Shown here piece after piece: positions 6,318 through 12,939 of a stretch of 16,353 nucleotides of DNA. A program made the translations under genes and the position numbers. How positions within the stretch are numbered: position 1 is the first letter of the stretch; each line of letters opens with the position of its first letter. Source of the stretch: an uncultured Acinetobacter sp. GTDB taxonomy: Bacteria > Cyanobacteriota > Vampirovibrionia > Gastranaerophilales > Gastranaerophilaceae. The stretch covers positions 1-16,353 of the forward strand of contig CAMORE010000037.1 of assembly GCA_946623365.1 (NCBI GenBank), written 5' to 3'. The notes beneath the pieces were generated by a model. The model was not told where the DNA came from, ran no database searches, and saw only the letters and a program-made list of their open reading frames with translations.

Positions 6318-7274
6318 TTATACTATAACTGAACCTATTATTATTTCACGTTTCAAGTAATTTCGTGTAAACGGTCTGTCATATTTTTTTATATGTTCAA
6401 CATGCATTCTTAAAATCTTGTTATCACTGCATAGAACGTCAAGGGTTTTATTTTTTATATTTACTCCTGTAATAGATTTCGGTTCCGTAAATTTTGTATT
6501 GTTATCCAGAATCTCGCTTCCCTGCGCTATTACGGCAAGACATGTGTCATCATTATAAAAATATGCTTCTCCCCAAGGATGAATTGCCCTAATAAGCGCA
6601 TAATTTTCTTCGGCAGATTTTCTGAAATCCAATTCTAAATCACAAGGATGAGAATAATAAGTGGATTTCTCTTCCGCTTGAGTAAGCGGTATAATTATAT
6701 CTTCGCTTAAATCTTTTAGAAGTTCGCAAACAACACCCCTTGCGGTTAGAACAGTACGCTCTTTTAGTGTCTTTCCTGTATCTGACGGATAAATTTTAAT
6801 TTCTTCCTGCGCTAAAATTGCACCTGTATCATAATCTTCGTCTACAAGATGAAACGACACTCCCGTTGTCTGCTCCTGATTCCTGATTACCCAGAAATAC
6901 GGATTTGGTCCTCTATACTTTGGAAGCAGGGAAGGGTGCGCATTTATTGTTGCAATCCTTGGAATATCATAAATTTCTTTTGATATTCTTTCTGCCCAAG
7001 AACCGACAAGAATTATGTCAGGACTCAGTTTGAGAAGTTGTTTTTTTAATTCTTTTGAATTTATACTCCTTGTATGCAGTTCTTTCAAGTTATAACTTTG
7101 TATATAGTTGTAATCGAGTGACGGAAGAAAAATATCTTTTAATTTTCTTATAAAAGAATTGTATTTAATCATTTCTCCTCTTAGAACACCCGCTATTTCG
7201 CAATTTGCGTCAAGAGTACCTGCGATTAAGTTTGTAAACATTTCTCCGTATCCGATTATTACAACTCTGAGCAT
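6318..7274 (-). CDS. Fmt-like formyltransferase (two-domain)
   Basis: The 318-residue protein is a 10-formyltetrahydrofolate-dependent formyltransferase. The N-terminal domain carries the catalytic triad Asn111, His113 (NAHPSLLPKYRG, 111-122) and Asp149 (DYDTGAIL). The C-terminal region has the Fmt-type second-domain signature DLELDFRKSAEE followed by LIRAIHPWGEAYFY (227-240). It differs from standard methionyl-tRNA formyltransferase: the N-terminal GTPEFA-type motif is replaced by IIGYGEMFTN, and the usual RGAAP after the catalytic loop reads RGPNPYFW. It may be the cell's Fmt in divergent form, or a paralogue acting on a sugar nucleotide or other amine. Its ATG lies inside ribF (16-base overlap), which suggests translational coupling. 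No ribosome site is obvious at the start. Confidence 0.88.
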   Translation of the reverse strand: MLRVVIIGYGEMFTNLIAGTLDANCEIAGVLRGEMIKYNSFIRKLKDIFLPSLDYNYIQSYNLKELHTRSINSKELKKQLLKLSPDIILVGSWAERISKEIYDIPRIATINAHPSLLPKYRGPNPYFWVIRNQEQTTGVSFHLVDEDYDTGAILAQEEIKIYPSDTGKTLKERTVLTARGVVCELLKDLSEDIIIPLTQAEEKSTYYSHPCDLELDFRKSAEENYALIRAIHPWGEAYFYNDDTCLAVIAQGSEILDNNTKFTEPKSITGVNIKNKTLDVLCSDNKILRMHVEHIKKYDRPFTRNYLKREIIIGSVIV

Positions 7275-8101
7275 GCTTTAATATCCTTTTTAATTTGTTC
7301 TTTCAGTTCATCTAGATTATTAAACTTTTGTTCACCGCGAATTTTATTTAAGACTTCTATTTTAACATTTTTTCCGTATAAATCACCGCTATAATTTAAT
7401 ATGTGCACTTCTACTATTGGAGATACTGTATTATGTACCGTTGGTTTCATACCCCAATTCATAATACCCTTGTTGTTACCAATATTTACTTCATAAACTC
7501 CAAACGGGATTTTAACAATTTCTTTCGGGTATTCAATATTTGCGGTCGGAAAACCGATTGTCCTTCCGATTTTAGCCCCATGAATTACTGTACCTTCCAG
7601 AATAAAATTACTCTCCAATAATAAATTTGCTTTTTTAATATTTCCGTTTTTCAAATAGTTTTTTATTAATGTTGAACTAATTATTTCGCCCTCATTTAAA
7701 ATCGGAGAAACGCAAATATAATTATAACCGTACTTTTCGGAATTTTGTTTCAAAAATTCGGAATTACCGCTTTTATTACTGCCGAATGTATGATTAAATC
7801 CGGTTGATATGGATACCGGATGATATTTACTTATCAAAAATTCTAAATAATCATGTGCATTCATTGATACACATTTTTTAAAATCAAGCTCTAAAATATC
7901 TTTAATACCCAGTGATTTTGCTTTTAACAAAGAGTCTTTTCTTGATAATATATATTCCCGTTCTCCGCCGAAATAAACGGCAGGTGATTCATCAAGGGTT
8001 ACTAAAACAGCATTATCGCTATTTTTTAATGCAGAATCAATAACAGCTCGGTGAGCTTTATGTACGCCGTCAAAAAAACCTAAAACTAAACTTATACTCA
8101 T
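7259..8101 (-). CDS. ribF: Bifunctional riboflavin kinase / FAD synthetase RibF
   Basis: RibF phosphorylates riboflavin to FMN and adenylylates FMN to FAD. The 280-residue product has an N-terminal nucleotidyltransferase domain with GFFDGVHKAH (8-17), GFNHTFGSNKSGN (101-113) and the ISSTLIKNYL motif (141-150). The C-terminal flavokinase domain has IGRTIGFPTANIEYP (178-192, with the metal/ATP-binding PTAN) and VEVHILNY with Glu231. It is about 25-30 residues shorter than many RibF proteins, mostly at the N-terminus. The start cannot be moved upstream because an in-frame TAG sits two codons before the ATG. That stop belongs to the preceding small gene, which ends 6 bases before this ATG. No Shine-Dalgarno sequence is visible, so translation probably depends on coupling to the upstream gene. 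The formyltransferase gene overlaps the end. Confidence 0.96.
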   Translation of the reverse strand: MSISLVLGFFDGVHKAHRAVIDSALKNSDNAVLVTLDESPAVYFGGEREYILSRKDSLLKAKSLGIKDILELDFKKCVSMNAHDYLEFLISKYHPVSISTGFNHTFGSNKSGNSEFLKQNSEKYGYNYICVSPILNEGEIISSTLIKNYLKNGNIKKANLLLESNFILEGTVIHGAKIGRTIGFPTANIEYPKEIVKIPFGVYEVNIGNNKGIMNWGMKPTVHNTVSPIVEVHILNYSGDLYGKNVKIEVLNKIRGEQKFNNLDELKEQIKKDIKACSEL

Positions 8102-8107
8102 ATAATA

Positions 8108-8353
8108 CTAAGCAATTACATTAAGCTTGCTTCCCAAAATTCTTTGGTGGCAAAAATTCTTCCATTGATTCACACTATCAAAAACGATAGGAAGCTTATC
8201 CGATGATATAGACTTTTTATTGTTAGAATAAGGTGTTAAAGAATTAAAAGAAGTATCCCCAATCGGCTCATTGTAACGACTGTTATAATGAGGTATGCTA
8301 TTTGACATATTATAACCGTTACCGTTTTGAACATTAATTGCAGAAACTTGCAT
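8108..8353 (-). CDS. Unknown 81-residue protein with the shared N-terminal signature
   Basis: I chose the ATG at 8351-8353 over one 11 codons upstream because it has an AAAAGGGG ribosome site at the right distance and because the resulting N-terminus, MQVSAINV, matches another unknown protein in this window (MQVLPINS at 14305). The first 35 residues are rich in Asn, Ser, Tyr and Gly with no hydrophobic segment, leading to a TSFNSL element. The second half (residues 48-81) looks folded, with IVFDSVNQWKNFCHQRIL. No known domain is recognised. The gene is first in a three-gene unit with ribF and the formyltransferase, behind a good promoter, and stops 6 bases before ribF. It may act partly as a leader cistron for ribF translation. 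That role is inferred from spacing only. Confidence 0.75.
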   Translation of the reverse strand: MQVSAINVQNGNGYNMSNSIPHYNSRYNEPIGDTSFNSLTPYSNNKKSISSDKLPIVFDSVNQWKNFCHQRILGSKLNVIA

Positions 8354-8397
8354 AAACACCCCTTTTGTTATTGTAGGCAGAAACACCCTGCAAAATT

Positions 8398-8426
8398 ATT
8401 TTATCATAACAGTTTTTTTTACGCAA
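8398..8426 (-). promoter_or_regulatory. Promoter of the 81-residue gene, ribF and formyltransferase unit
   Basis: Minus-strand TTGCGT (complement of 8421-8426) and TAAAAT (complement of 8398-8403) are separated by exactly 17 bases. The mRNA leader would be about 40 bases. No FMN riboswitch-sized leader is present. Confidence 0.6.
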
Positions 8427-8460
8427 TAGGAAAATGTGGCTATCATATAAAATTTCTTCA

Positions 8461-8469
8461 TGTTAAAAT
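8461..8469 (+). promoter_or_regulatory. Extended -10 element placing transcription start at the U32 start codon
   Basis: TGTTAAAAT (TG at 8461, TAAAAT at 8464-8469) ends exactly 6 bases before the ATG at 8476. There is no Shine-Dalgarno sequence between them. The geometry is that of a leaderless mRNA. The -35 region is weak. Confidence 0.45.
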
Positions 8470-8475
8470 CATTTT

Positions 8476-9741
8476 ATGAATAAACCTGAATTGTTAATGC
8501 CTGCGGGTAATTTAGAAAAATTAAAATATGCTGTTAAGTATGGTGCGGATGCTGTTTATTTAGGTGTTGTCGATTTTAGCCTCAGAGCAATGAGAAAAGG
8601 CGAATTGATTACGATGGAAAATTTAAAAACAGCGATTCGGACAGCTCATGACTTTGGTGCAAAAGCTTATTTAACATTAAATATTTTCGGATTTAATAGT
8701 GATATAAAAGCGTTGGAATCTTGCATGGACACAATAGTTGATTCTGCTCCTGATGCACTTATTATAAGTGACCCCGGGATTATGAGGCTTGCAAAAAAAT
8801 ACATGCCGGATACTCCTATTCATGTTTCTACTCAGGCTAATATACTTAATTATGAAGCAGTTAAATTTTGGCAGGATATTGGTGCTGCAAGATGTATTTT
8901 AGCAAGAGAACTTCCGATAAAAGACGTTGCGGAAATAAAACAAAAAGTTCCGGATATGGAATTGGAATGCTTTATTCATGGTGCTCAATGTGTATCATTC
9001 TCCGGAAGATGCCTTCTGAGTGATTACATGACAGGAGGAGAAAGAAAAGCAAATTCAGGAAACTGTTCTCAGCCTTGCCGTTGGAGTTATAAGCTCCTTG
9101 AAGAAACACGCCCCGGAGAGTATCAGGAAATTATACAAGATGATAAAGGAACGCATATTCTTTCTACAAAAGACTTGTGCCTTGTAAAACATTTAAAAGA
9201 GATGATTAATGCGGGCATTGACTCATTTAAGGTAGAAGGCCGCACGAAGAGTTTATACTACGTATCTGCTGTTGCTAAAGCATACAGAGAAGCTATCGAC
9301 ACAGTTATGAATAATCCTGAAGCAGATATGGAACCCTATTTTGAAGAGCTTTTAAAAGTCGGAAACAGAGGTTATACAACAGGTTTTTATCTTGGAGAAG
9401 GATATCCTTCAGACGGATACAGCTATGATATATCAAAAGGTCTTGCAGGTGCTGATTTCCTGTGTGAAATTTGGGATAAAGAAGGCGAGTACTACCGAAT
9501 AAAAACAAAAAATAAATTTTTCAAATTTGAAGATATTGAACTGATTACTCCATCTGAAAAACTTATAACTCAGGTTACGGAGATTAAGGACTTAAAGGGT
9601 GAAGAGCAGGAACTTGCAAACACAAATCATGAACTTTTGGTAAAATTATCAAATGAGCCAAAAGATTGGAAGTATGGGCTTATCAGAACAGTAGGTATAA
9701 AAAACGGGGTTAATGAAGCTGCTAAGTGTTCTTGTTCTTAG
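8476..9741 (+). CDS. trhP: Peptidase U32 family protein, probable tRNA 5-hydroxyuridine synthesis protein TrhP
   Basis: U32 proteins of the YegQ/YrrO (TrhP) group take part in prephenate-dependent formation of 5-hydroxyuridine at tRNA position 34; despite the family name, proteolysis is not their established role. The 421-residue length matches the Bacillus YrrO type. Signature elements are PELLMPAGNLEKLK at the start, ADAVYLG (25-30), HVSTQANI (116-123), and the cysteine-rich core ECFIHGAQCVSFSGRCLLSDY followed by NSGNCSQPCRW. Cys165, Cys172, Cys179, Cys197 and Cys201 are candidate iron-sulfur or metal ligands. Later come SFKVEGRTKS and the C-terminal U32 extension domain. The family membership is certain; the TrhP role rests on overall resemblance. 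The start has no ribosome site and lies 6 bases after a -10 element. The 3' end overlaps the stop codon of the convergent gene. Confidence 0.93.
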   Translation: MNKPELLMPAGNLEKLKYAVKYGADAVYLGVVDFSLRAMRKGELITMENLKTAIRTAHDFGAKAYLTLNIFGFNSDIKALESCMDTIVDSAPDALIISDPGIMRLAKKYMPDTPIHVSTQANILNYEAVKFWQDIGAARCILARELPIKDVAEIKQKVPDMELECFIHGAQCVSFSGRCLLSDYMTGGERKANSGNCSQPCRWSYKLLEETRPGEYQEIIQDDKGTHILSTKDLCLVKHLKEMINAGIDSFKVEGRTKSLYYVSAVAKAYREAIDTVMNNPEADMEPYFEELLKVGNRGYTTGFYLGEGYPSDGYSYDISKGLAGADFLCEIWDKEGEYYRIKTKNKFFKFEDIELITPSEKLITQVTEIKDLKGEEQELANTNHELLVKLSNEPKDWKYGLIRTVGIKNGVNEAAKCSCS

Positions 9742-10382
9742 CTTAAAATATCAATTCCCTTATAGTACATTGAGCCTTCGGGAGCTGCTTCCGGAGGGAA
9801 TTCACCATTAAGAACTTTTTGCATAATTTTATTATTTTCTTCGTTTGCAAATCTGAATCCGCATTTCCAGTGTGCAAGTGACGGAGATGGAATCTTAGCG
9901 GAGCCTTCATGGTTAATTTTGAGCGAATCCAGAGTAATTCGACCTTCACATCCTTCACGTTTAGAAATCTCTATGAGTTTTTTTATTGCGTTTTTATATG
10001 CACCTTGTCTTCCGTATTCGGATTTAACTTCTACTAAATATATATGGATATGAGGTTTCATCCTTCTATCCCCTCTTGAATCTATGCAGATATAATTATT
10101 CGGAAATACATTGTCATGTCCTTCAAAATTATATGCTCTATACTCTGTCCAGAAACTTTTAATTTTTTCATCTTTTATATCCGTATATAAATTGCCTATT
10201 ATAATATTCGGATTACAATTCAAAACCTCTGGAGGTTTTGGGCATTGGAATATACTTTTAGACAGCCGGATTTCGGGCACATATTTTAAAGCGGAAATTT
10301 TTGTTATTGCTTTTGTCTTTAGTGCTCCTATGTATTCGGCTTGCGGTAAATTTTTAATTAACGATACTTTTTCTATAATCAT
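9738..10382 (-). CDS. GNAT-like protein of unknown substrate
   Basis: The 214-residue version starting at 10382 is preferred to a longer frame opening at 10433. Its N-terminus (MIIEKVSLIKN, then AEYIGA) resembles the signature of other unknown proteins in the window, and the 17 extra residues carry no ribosome site either. The second half has GNAT acetyltransferase features: a beta strand HIHIYLVEVKSEY, a GRQGA pyrophosphate-binding-like turn (124-128) followed by the helix YKNAIKKLIEISKREGC, then a strand and a late HWKCGFRF (171-178), as in the last strand of GNATs. The first 100 residues are not recognised. Acetyltransferase activity is therefore a fold-level guess, and the true start is uncertain. 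The gene runs convergent to the U32 gene with a 4-base overlap of stop codons, and divergent from ribD. Confidence 0.7.
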   Translation of the reverse strand: MIIEKVSLIKNLPQAEYIGALKTKAITKISALKYVPEIRLSKSIFQCPKPPEVLNCNPNIIIGNLYTDIKDEKIKSFWTEYRAYNFEGHDNVFPNNYICIDSRGDRRMKPHIHIYLVEVKSEYGRQGAYKNAIKKLIEISKREGCEGRITLDSLKINHEGSAKIPSPSLAHWKCGFRFANEENNKIMQKVLNGEFPPEAAPEGSMYYKGIDILS

Positions 10383-10450
10383 AATACTTATTTGGTATAT
10401 ATTAATATTTTTACAAACATAAAATTTATGCAACTTTTTATCGGGATATT

Positions 10451-10478
10451 TTGAAAAAAATATACTTTACAATATAAT
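10451..10478 (+). promoter_or_regulatory. Consensus promoter giving a leaderless ribD transcript
   Basis: TTGAAA (10451-10456) and TATAAT (10473-10478) are separated by 16 bases. The -10 box ends 6 bases before the ribD ATG at 10485, so the predicted first transcribed base is the A of the start codon. No ribosome-binding site exists. Confidence 0.65.
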
Positions 10479-10484
10479 TATTTT

Positions 10485-11495
10485 ATGAAAAATCTTGACG
10501 AAAAATACATGAAAGAGTGTTTTAAACTGGCTTTAAAGGGGCAAAATAAGACAACTCCGAATCCGATAGTCGGATGTGTGGTTTTGAATAAAAACGGTAA
10601 AGTTGTATCAAAAGGGTATCATAAAAGATATGGAGAGTACCACGCTGAGAGGAATGCTTTACTCAAATTAAAAAACAATGAAGCAGAAGGCGGAACTTTG
10701 TATGTAAATTTGGAGCCTTGTTCACATTACGGAAAAACACCACCTTGTGTTGATATAATCTTAGAACACAAAATAAAACGTGTTGTTATAGGAATGAGAG
10801 ATGTTAACCCTGAAGTAAACGGAATAAAGAAACTTGAAGAAGCGGGGATTGAAGTTACTTGCGGAGTTTTAAAAGAAGAAGCGGAACATCTTAACAGAGT
10901 TTTTATAAAAAATATGACAAAAAAACTTCCGTATGTTGTACTAAAAACCGCAACAACAATGGACGGAAAAATATCAACTAAGACGGGAGACTCTAAGTGG
11001 ATAACCTCAGAGGTAGCAAGAGCAGAAGTTTATAAAATGCGTAAAGATTTTGACTGTATAATGACCTCTTCTAATACAGTAATTGCGGATAATCCGTCTA
11101 TGGTTCACAAATTCAAATGTATTTTGGATAAAAATTCAAGAATTCCGAAGAATTCCAAAATTTTTGAGCAAGGAGAGATATATGTTGCGACAAAAGATAA
11201 TACTCCTCTTAAAGACGGATATTTGGATTTAAAATCAGTTTTAGAAAATTTATTTAATAGGGGAATATATACCGTTTTTGTTGAATGCGGCGGGACTCTT
11301 GCAGGAGCATTATTGAAAGAAAACTTAATAGACGAAGTTTATCAATTTATTGCACCAAAAATTCTTAATGACAATTCAGGAAAGAGCTGTTTTAACGGAA
11401 ATAACATATTAAAAATTTCAGAAGCCCGACCTCTAAAAATATATTCAACAAAAATGTTTGGCGATGATATCCTGCTAAAATATAAAGTTTTGTAA
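10485..11495 (+). CDS. ribD: Bifunctional riboflavin biosynthesis protein RibD
   Basis: RibD carries out the second and third steps of riboflavin synthesis, deaminating the diaminopyrimidine from GTP cyclohydrolase II and reducing its ribosyl side chain. The N-terminal deaminase domain has zinc ligands His53 (HAERNAL with Glu55) and Cys79/Cys88 in LEPCSHYGKTPPC. The C-terminal reductase domain has VVLKTATTMDGKIST (151-165), SKWIT, an ADNPSM motif (201-206) and VECGGTLAGALL. At 336 residues it is slightly shorter than the usual 360 or so, mainly in the reductase domain. Two family positions deviate: the reductase GigT-type turn reads SSNTV, and the DNPxLTVR motif reads DNPSMVHK. NADPH binding may still be intact. 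No other rib synthesis gene is adjacent and there is no FMN riboswitch; the promoter abuts the start codon. Confidence 0.96.
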   Translation: MKNLDEKYMKECFKLALKGQNKTTPNPIVGCVVLNKNGKVVSKGYHKRYGEYHAERNALLKLKNNEAEGGTLYVNLEPCSHYGKTPPCVDIILEHKIKRVVIGMRDVNPEVNGIKKLEEAGIEVTCGVLKEEAEHLNRVFIKNMTKKLPYVVLKTATTMDGKISTKTGDSKWITSEVARAEVYKMRKDFDCIMTSSNTVIADNPSMVHKFKCILDKNSRIPKNSKIFEQGEIYVATKDNTPLKDGYLDLKSVLENLFNRGIYTVFVECGGTLAGALLKENLIDEVYQFIAPKILNDNSGKSCFNGNNILKISEARPLKIYSTKMFGDDILLKYKVL

Positions 11496-11532
11496 ATATT
11501 TTGTTTTGTTATGAAATCTGAAAAATGTGGAA

Positions 11533-11552
11533 TACTTTATATAGATAAAGTA
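11533..11552. promoter_or_regulatory. 8-base-pair palindrome upstream of the unknown gene at 11578
   Basis: TACTTTAT (11533-11540) and ATAAAGTA (11545-11552) form a perfect inverted repeat around ATAG, ending 25 bases before the ATG and 14 bases before its strong ribosome site. It may be a regulator-binding site or a small 5'-leader hairpin. Confidence 0.35.
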
Positions 11553-11577
11553 AGAATACACATATAAGGAGAGTAGT

Positions 11578-12312
11578 ATGGCAACAGACGGTGTTAATAA
11601 CAATGCCTCAATTTCATTTGATTTATCAAAATATAAAAATATTAATCAAGGAAATGATGTACAAGTAGAAAAAAATATCTCTATTTTCACAAAAGATGTT
11701 AAACAATTTGTTGATAAAGCACAGCTCTCAGGTGGTGAAATTGACCCGGATGAAGAGAATTTATTTTTTGAATGTTTGCATAAAATTGATGACATAGTAG
11801 GTAACCTGTCACAGTCTCTAAAAACTAAACTAGAAGCATCCTTAAAAAATTTATTTTCTTTTGTTATAGGAAATACAATGAGTGAACGCTATATTGGTGA
11901 TAACTTAGTTTATGAAGATGGAAATGTCACATTTAAAGATGAAACAGCTTTAGAACCTCAAGAAACCGATGAAGAAATTGTACGTATACAATATGGTCCA
12001 GACCAAATTAATGAGGCTGCAGAGACCTATTGGAGCGATTGTGCAAAAGTAAATAAAAATAGAAATGACCCTGACGCATTTGCTGATGCAAAAATGGCTT
12101 TTGATGATAAGTATTCTAATGTGATAGGAAATCCAGAGTTCCACAAATTAGCTGAACAAAAAAGGAACGAATATCTTGCAAAAGGTATTGGACGTGCAAT
12201 GAAGAAGGCTCGTCAGCATGGAACTACGCCCGCAAATGCAGCAGAAGTTTTAGGATTAAATCCTAATGACTTCCACGCTCGAAGTTCTAAGATTACAAAA
12301 CGAAGAAGATAA
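11578..12312 (+). CDS. Unknown soluble 244-residue protein
   Basis: I recognise no family. The protein has no signal peptide or membrane helix. After a polar Asn-rich start (1-35) there is a helical region (36-95) containing an acidic loop GGEIDPDEENLF that looks slightly EF-hand-like but lacks a full ligand set. A Glu-rich central segment (115-140) follows, then a helical C-terminal half with QINEAAETYW, KMAFDDKYSNVIGNPEFHKLA and GIGRAMKKARQHG. It ends in a strongly basic tail (SSKITKRRR). The basic tail could contact nucleic acid, but that is only suggested by composition. It has one of the best ribosome sites in the window (AAGGAGAG) and stands alone: ribD ends 82 bases upstream, and a large palindrome lies downstream. 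Confidence 0.82.
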   Translation: MATDGVNNNASISFDLSKYKNINQGNDVQVEKNISIFTKDVKQFVDKAQLSGGEIDPDEENLFFECLHKIDDIVGNLSQSLKTKLEASLKNLFSFVIGNTMSERYIGDNLVYEDGNVTFKDETALEPQETDEEIVRIQYGPDQINEAAETYWSDCAKVNKNRNDPDAFADAKMAFDDKYSNVIGNPEFHKLAEQKRNEYLAKGIGRAMKKARQHGTTPANAAEVLGLNPNDFHARSSKITKRRR

Positions 12313-12358
12313 ATAATTATAGATATGTTGGGTAGAACCCGACAACAGTATATCAATT

Positions 12359-12397
12359 ATCAAAAAGTGGTAAATATGATATTTACCACTTTTTGAT
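12359..12397. terminator. 39-base near-perfect palindrome, probable bidirectional terminator
   Basis: Two 19-base arms (12359-12377 and 12379-12397) are exact complements around one central base, with the realistic hairpin loop being TGA. A-tract and T-tract lie inside the arms (CAAAAAGTGG ... CCACTTTTTG), so either direction yields a stem followed by a short U stretch. It lies between convergent genes. A smaller hairpin (12327-12343) sits just before it. Confidence 0.65.
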
Positions 12398-12426
12398 TAA
12401 TAAACTTTATTGATTATATACAAAAA

Positions 12427-12450
12427 ATCTGATTTTTTATCTGATTTTTT
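12427..12450. repeat. Tandem duplication of a 12-base unit
   Basis: ATCTGATTTTTT occurs twice in a row (12427-12438 and 12439-12450) in the gap between convergent genes, next to the large palindrome. On the minus strand it provides A-rich sequence after the stop of the exported protein gene. Confidence 0.85.
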
Positions 12451-12467
12451 CTTATATATACAGCCTT

Positions 12468-12815
12468 TTATTTAAATACGTAGAAACTTCCGTCTTTTGT
12501 TCCGGATATTCCTTTAGAAGTTTCTCTTACAGTCGTTTCCGGACTGATTTCTCCTTCATTAATAACTCGTGATTCCGGAATAACATAGTTTGAGGACTCT
12601 GTTTTAGCGTTATCTCTTTTTCGTTTAAACCAAGATTTTAACCTGCTCTGCTCTTTTTGCTGCTCACGCTCCATAACAACAGGCTTTGATTCATATATGT
12701 TATTCATTGTTTGAGGAACAGTCTGCGGAAACGGATTATTGCTCTGAAATAAATTCTCTGCTATTACACAATTTACGGATAATGACAATACTAATAATGC
12801 TGCAATTTTTTTCAT
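12468..12815 (-). CDS. Small exported protein of unknown function
   Basis: The start at 12815 is chosen over a frame opening 21 codons upstream because it has a perfect AAAGGAGG ribosome site and begins a classic signal peptide, MKKIAALLVLSLSVNCVIA, with probable cleavage after Ala19. Cys16 is preceded by Asn, so it is not a good lipobox. The mature part of about 96 residues is polar and low in hydrophobics: a Pro/Asn-rich segment, a basic patch (RLKSWFKRKRDNAK), and a Ser/Thr/Glu-rich tail ending in GSFYVFK. It looks largely disordered. No family is recognised. The gene is divergent from another small exported protein gene, and its promoter has an extended -10. Confidence 0.82.
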   Translation of the reverse strand: MKKIAALLVLSLSVNCVIAENLFQSNNPFPQTVPQTMNNIYESKPVVMEREQQKEQSRLKSWFKRKRDNAKTESSNYVIPESRVINEGEISPETTVRETSKGISGTKDGSFYVFK

Positions 12816-12836
12816 ATAAGCCTCCTTTTGCATGGT

Positions 12837-12845
12837 ATTATAACA
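12837..12845 (-). promoter_or_regulatory. Extended -10 promoter of the small exported protein
   Basis: Minus-strand TGTTATAAT (TATAAT complement of 12837-12842, TGT complement of 12843-12845) lies just upstream of the AAAGGAGG ribosome site. The leader would be about 15 bases. Confidence 0.55.
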
Positions 12846-12939
12846 AATATTATTAAATTTTTCTACACAATAGTGCAAATTTTTAAAATTTATGTTATTA
12901 TTATCTCAAAAGTGATTAGGAATATGAAAGGAGATTTAA

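Noticed and set aside
7403..7621. 72-residue plus-strand open frame
   Set aside because: It is antisense to the flavokinase domain of ribF, with no ribosome site or protein-like features.
10383..10484. FMN riboswitch or other leader RNA for ribD
   Set aside because: The gap is short, AT-rich and lacks the conserved riboswitch core. The promoter abuts the start codon.
12016..12144. Open frame antisense to the unknown gene at 11578
   Set aside because: Its translation is rich in Ile, Tyr and Phe, as expected for the complement of AT-rich coding DNA, and the sense frame has a strong ribosome site.
12816..12878. Longer frame for the exported protein with 21 extra N-terminal residues
   Set aside because: It would bury the signal peptide, while the internal ATG has a perfect ribosome site.
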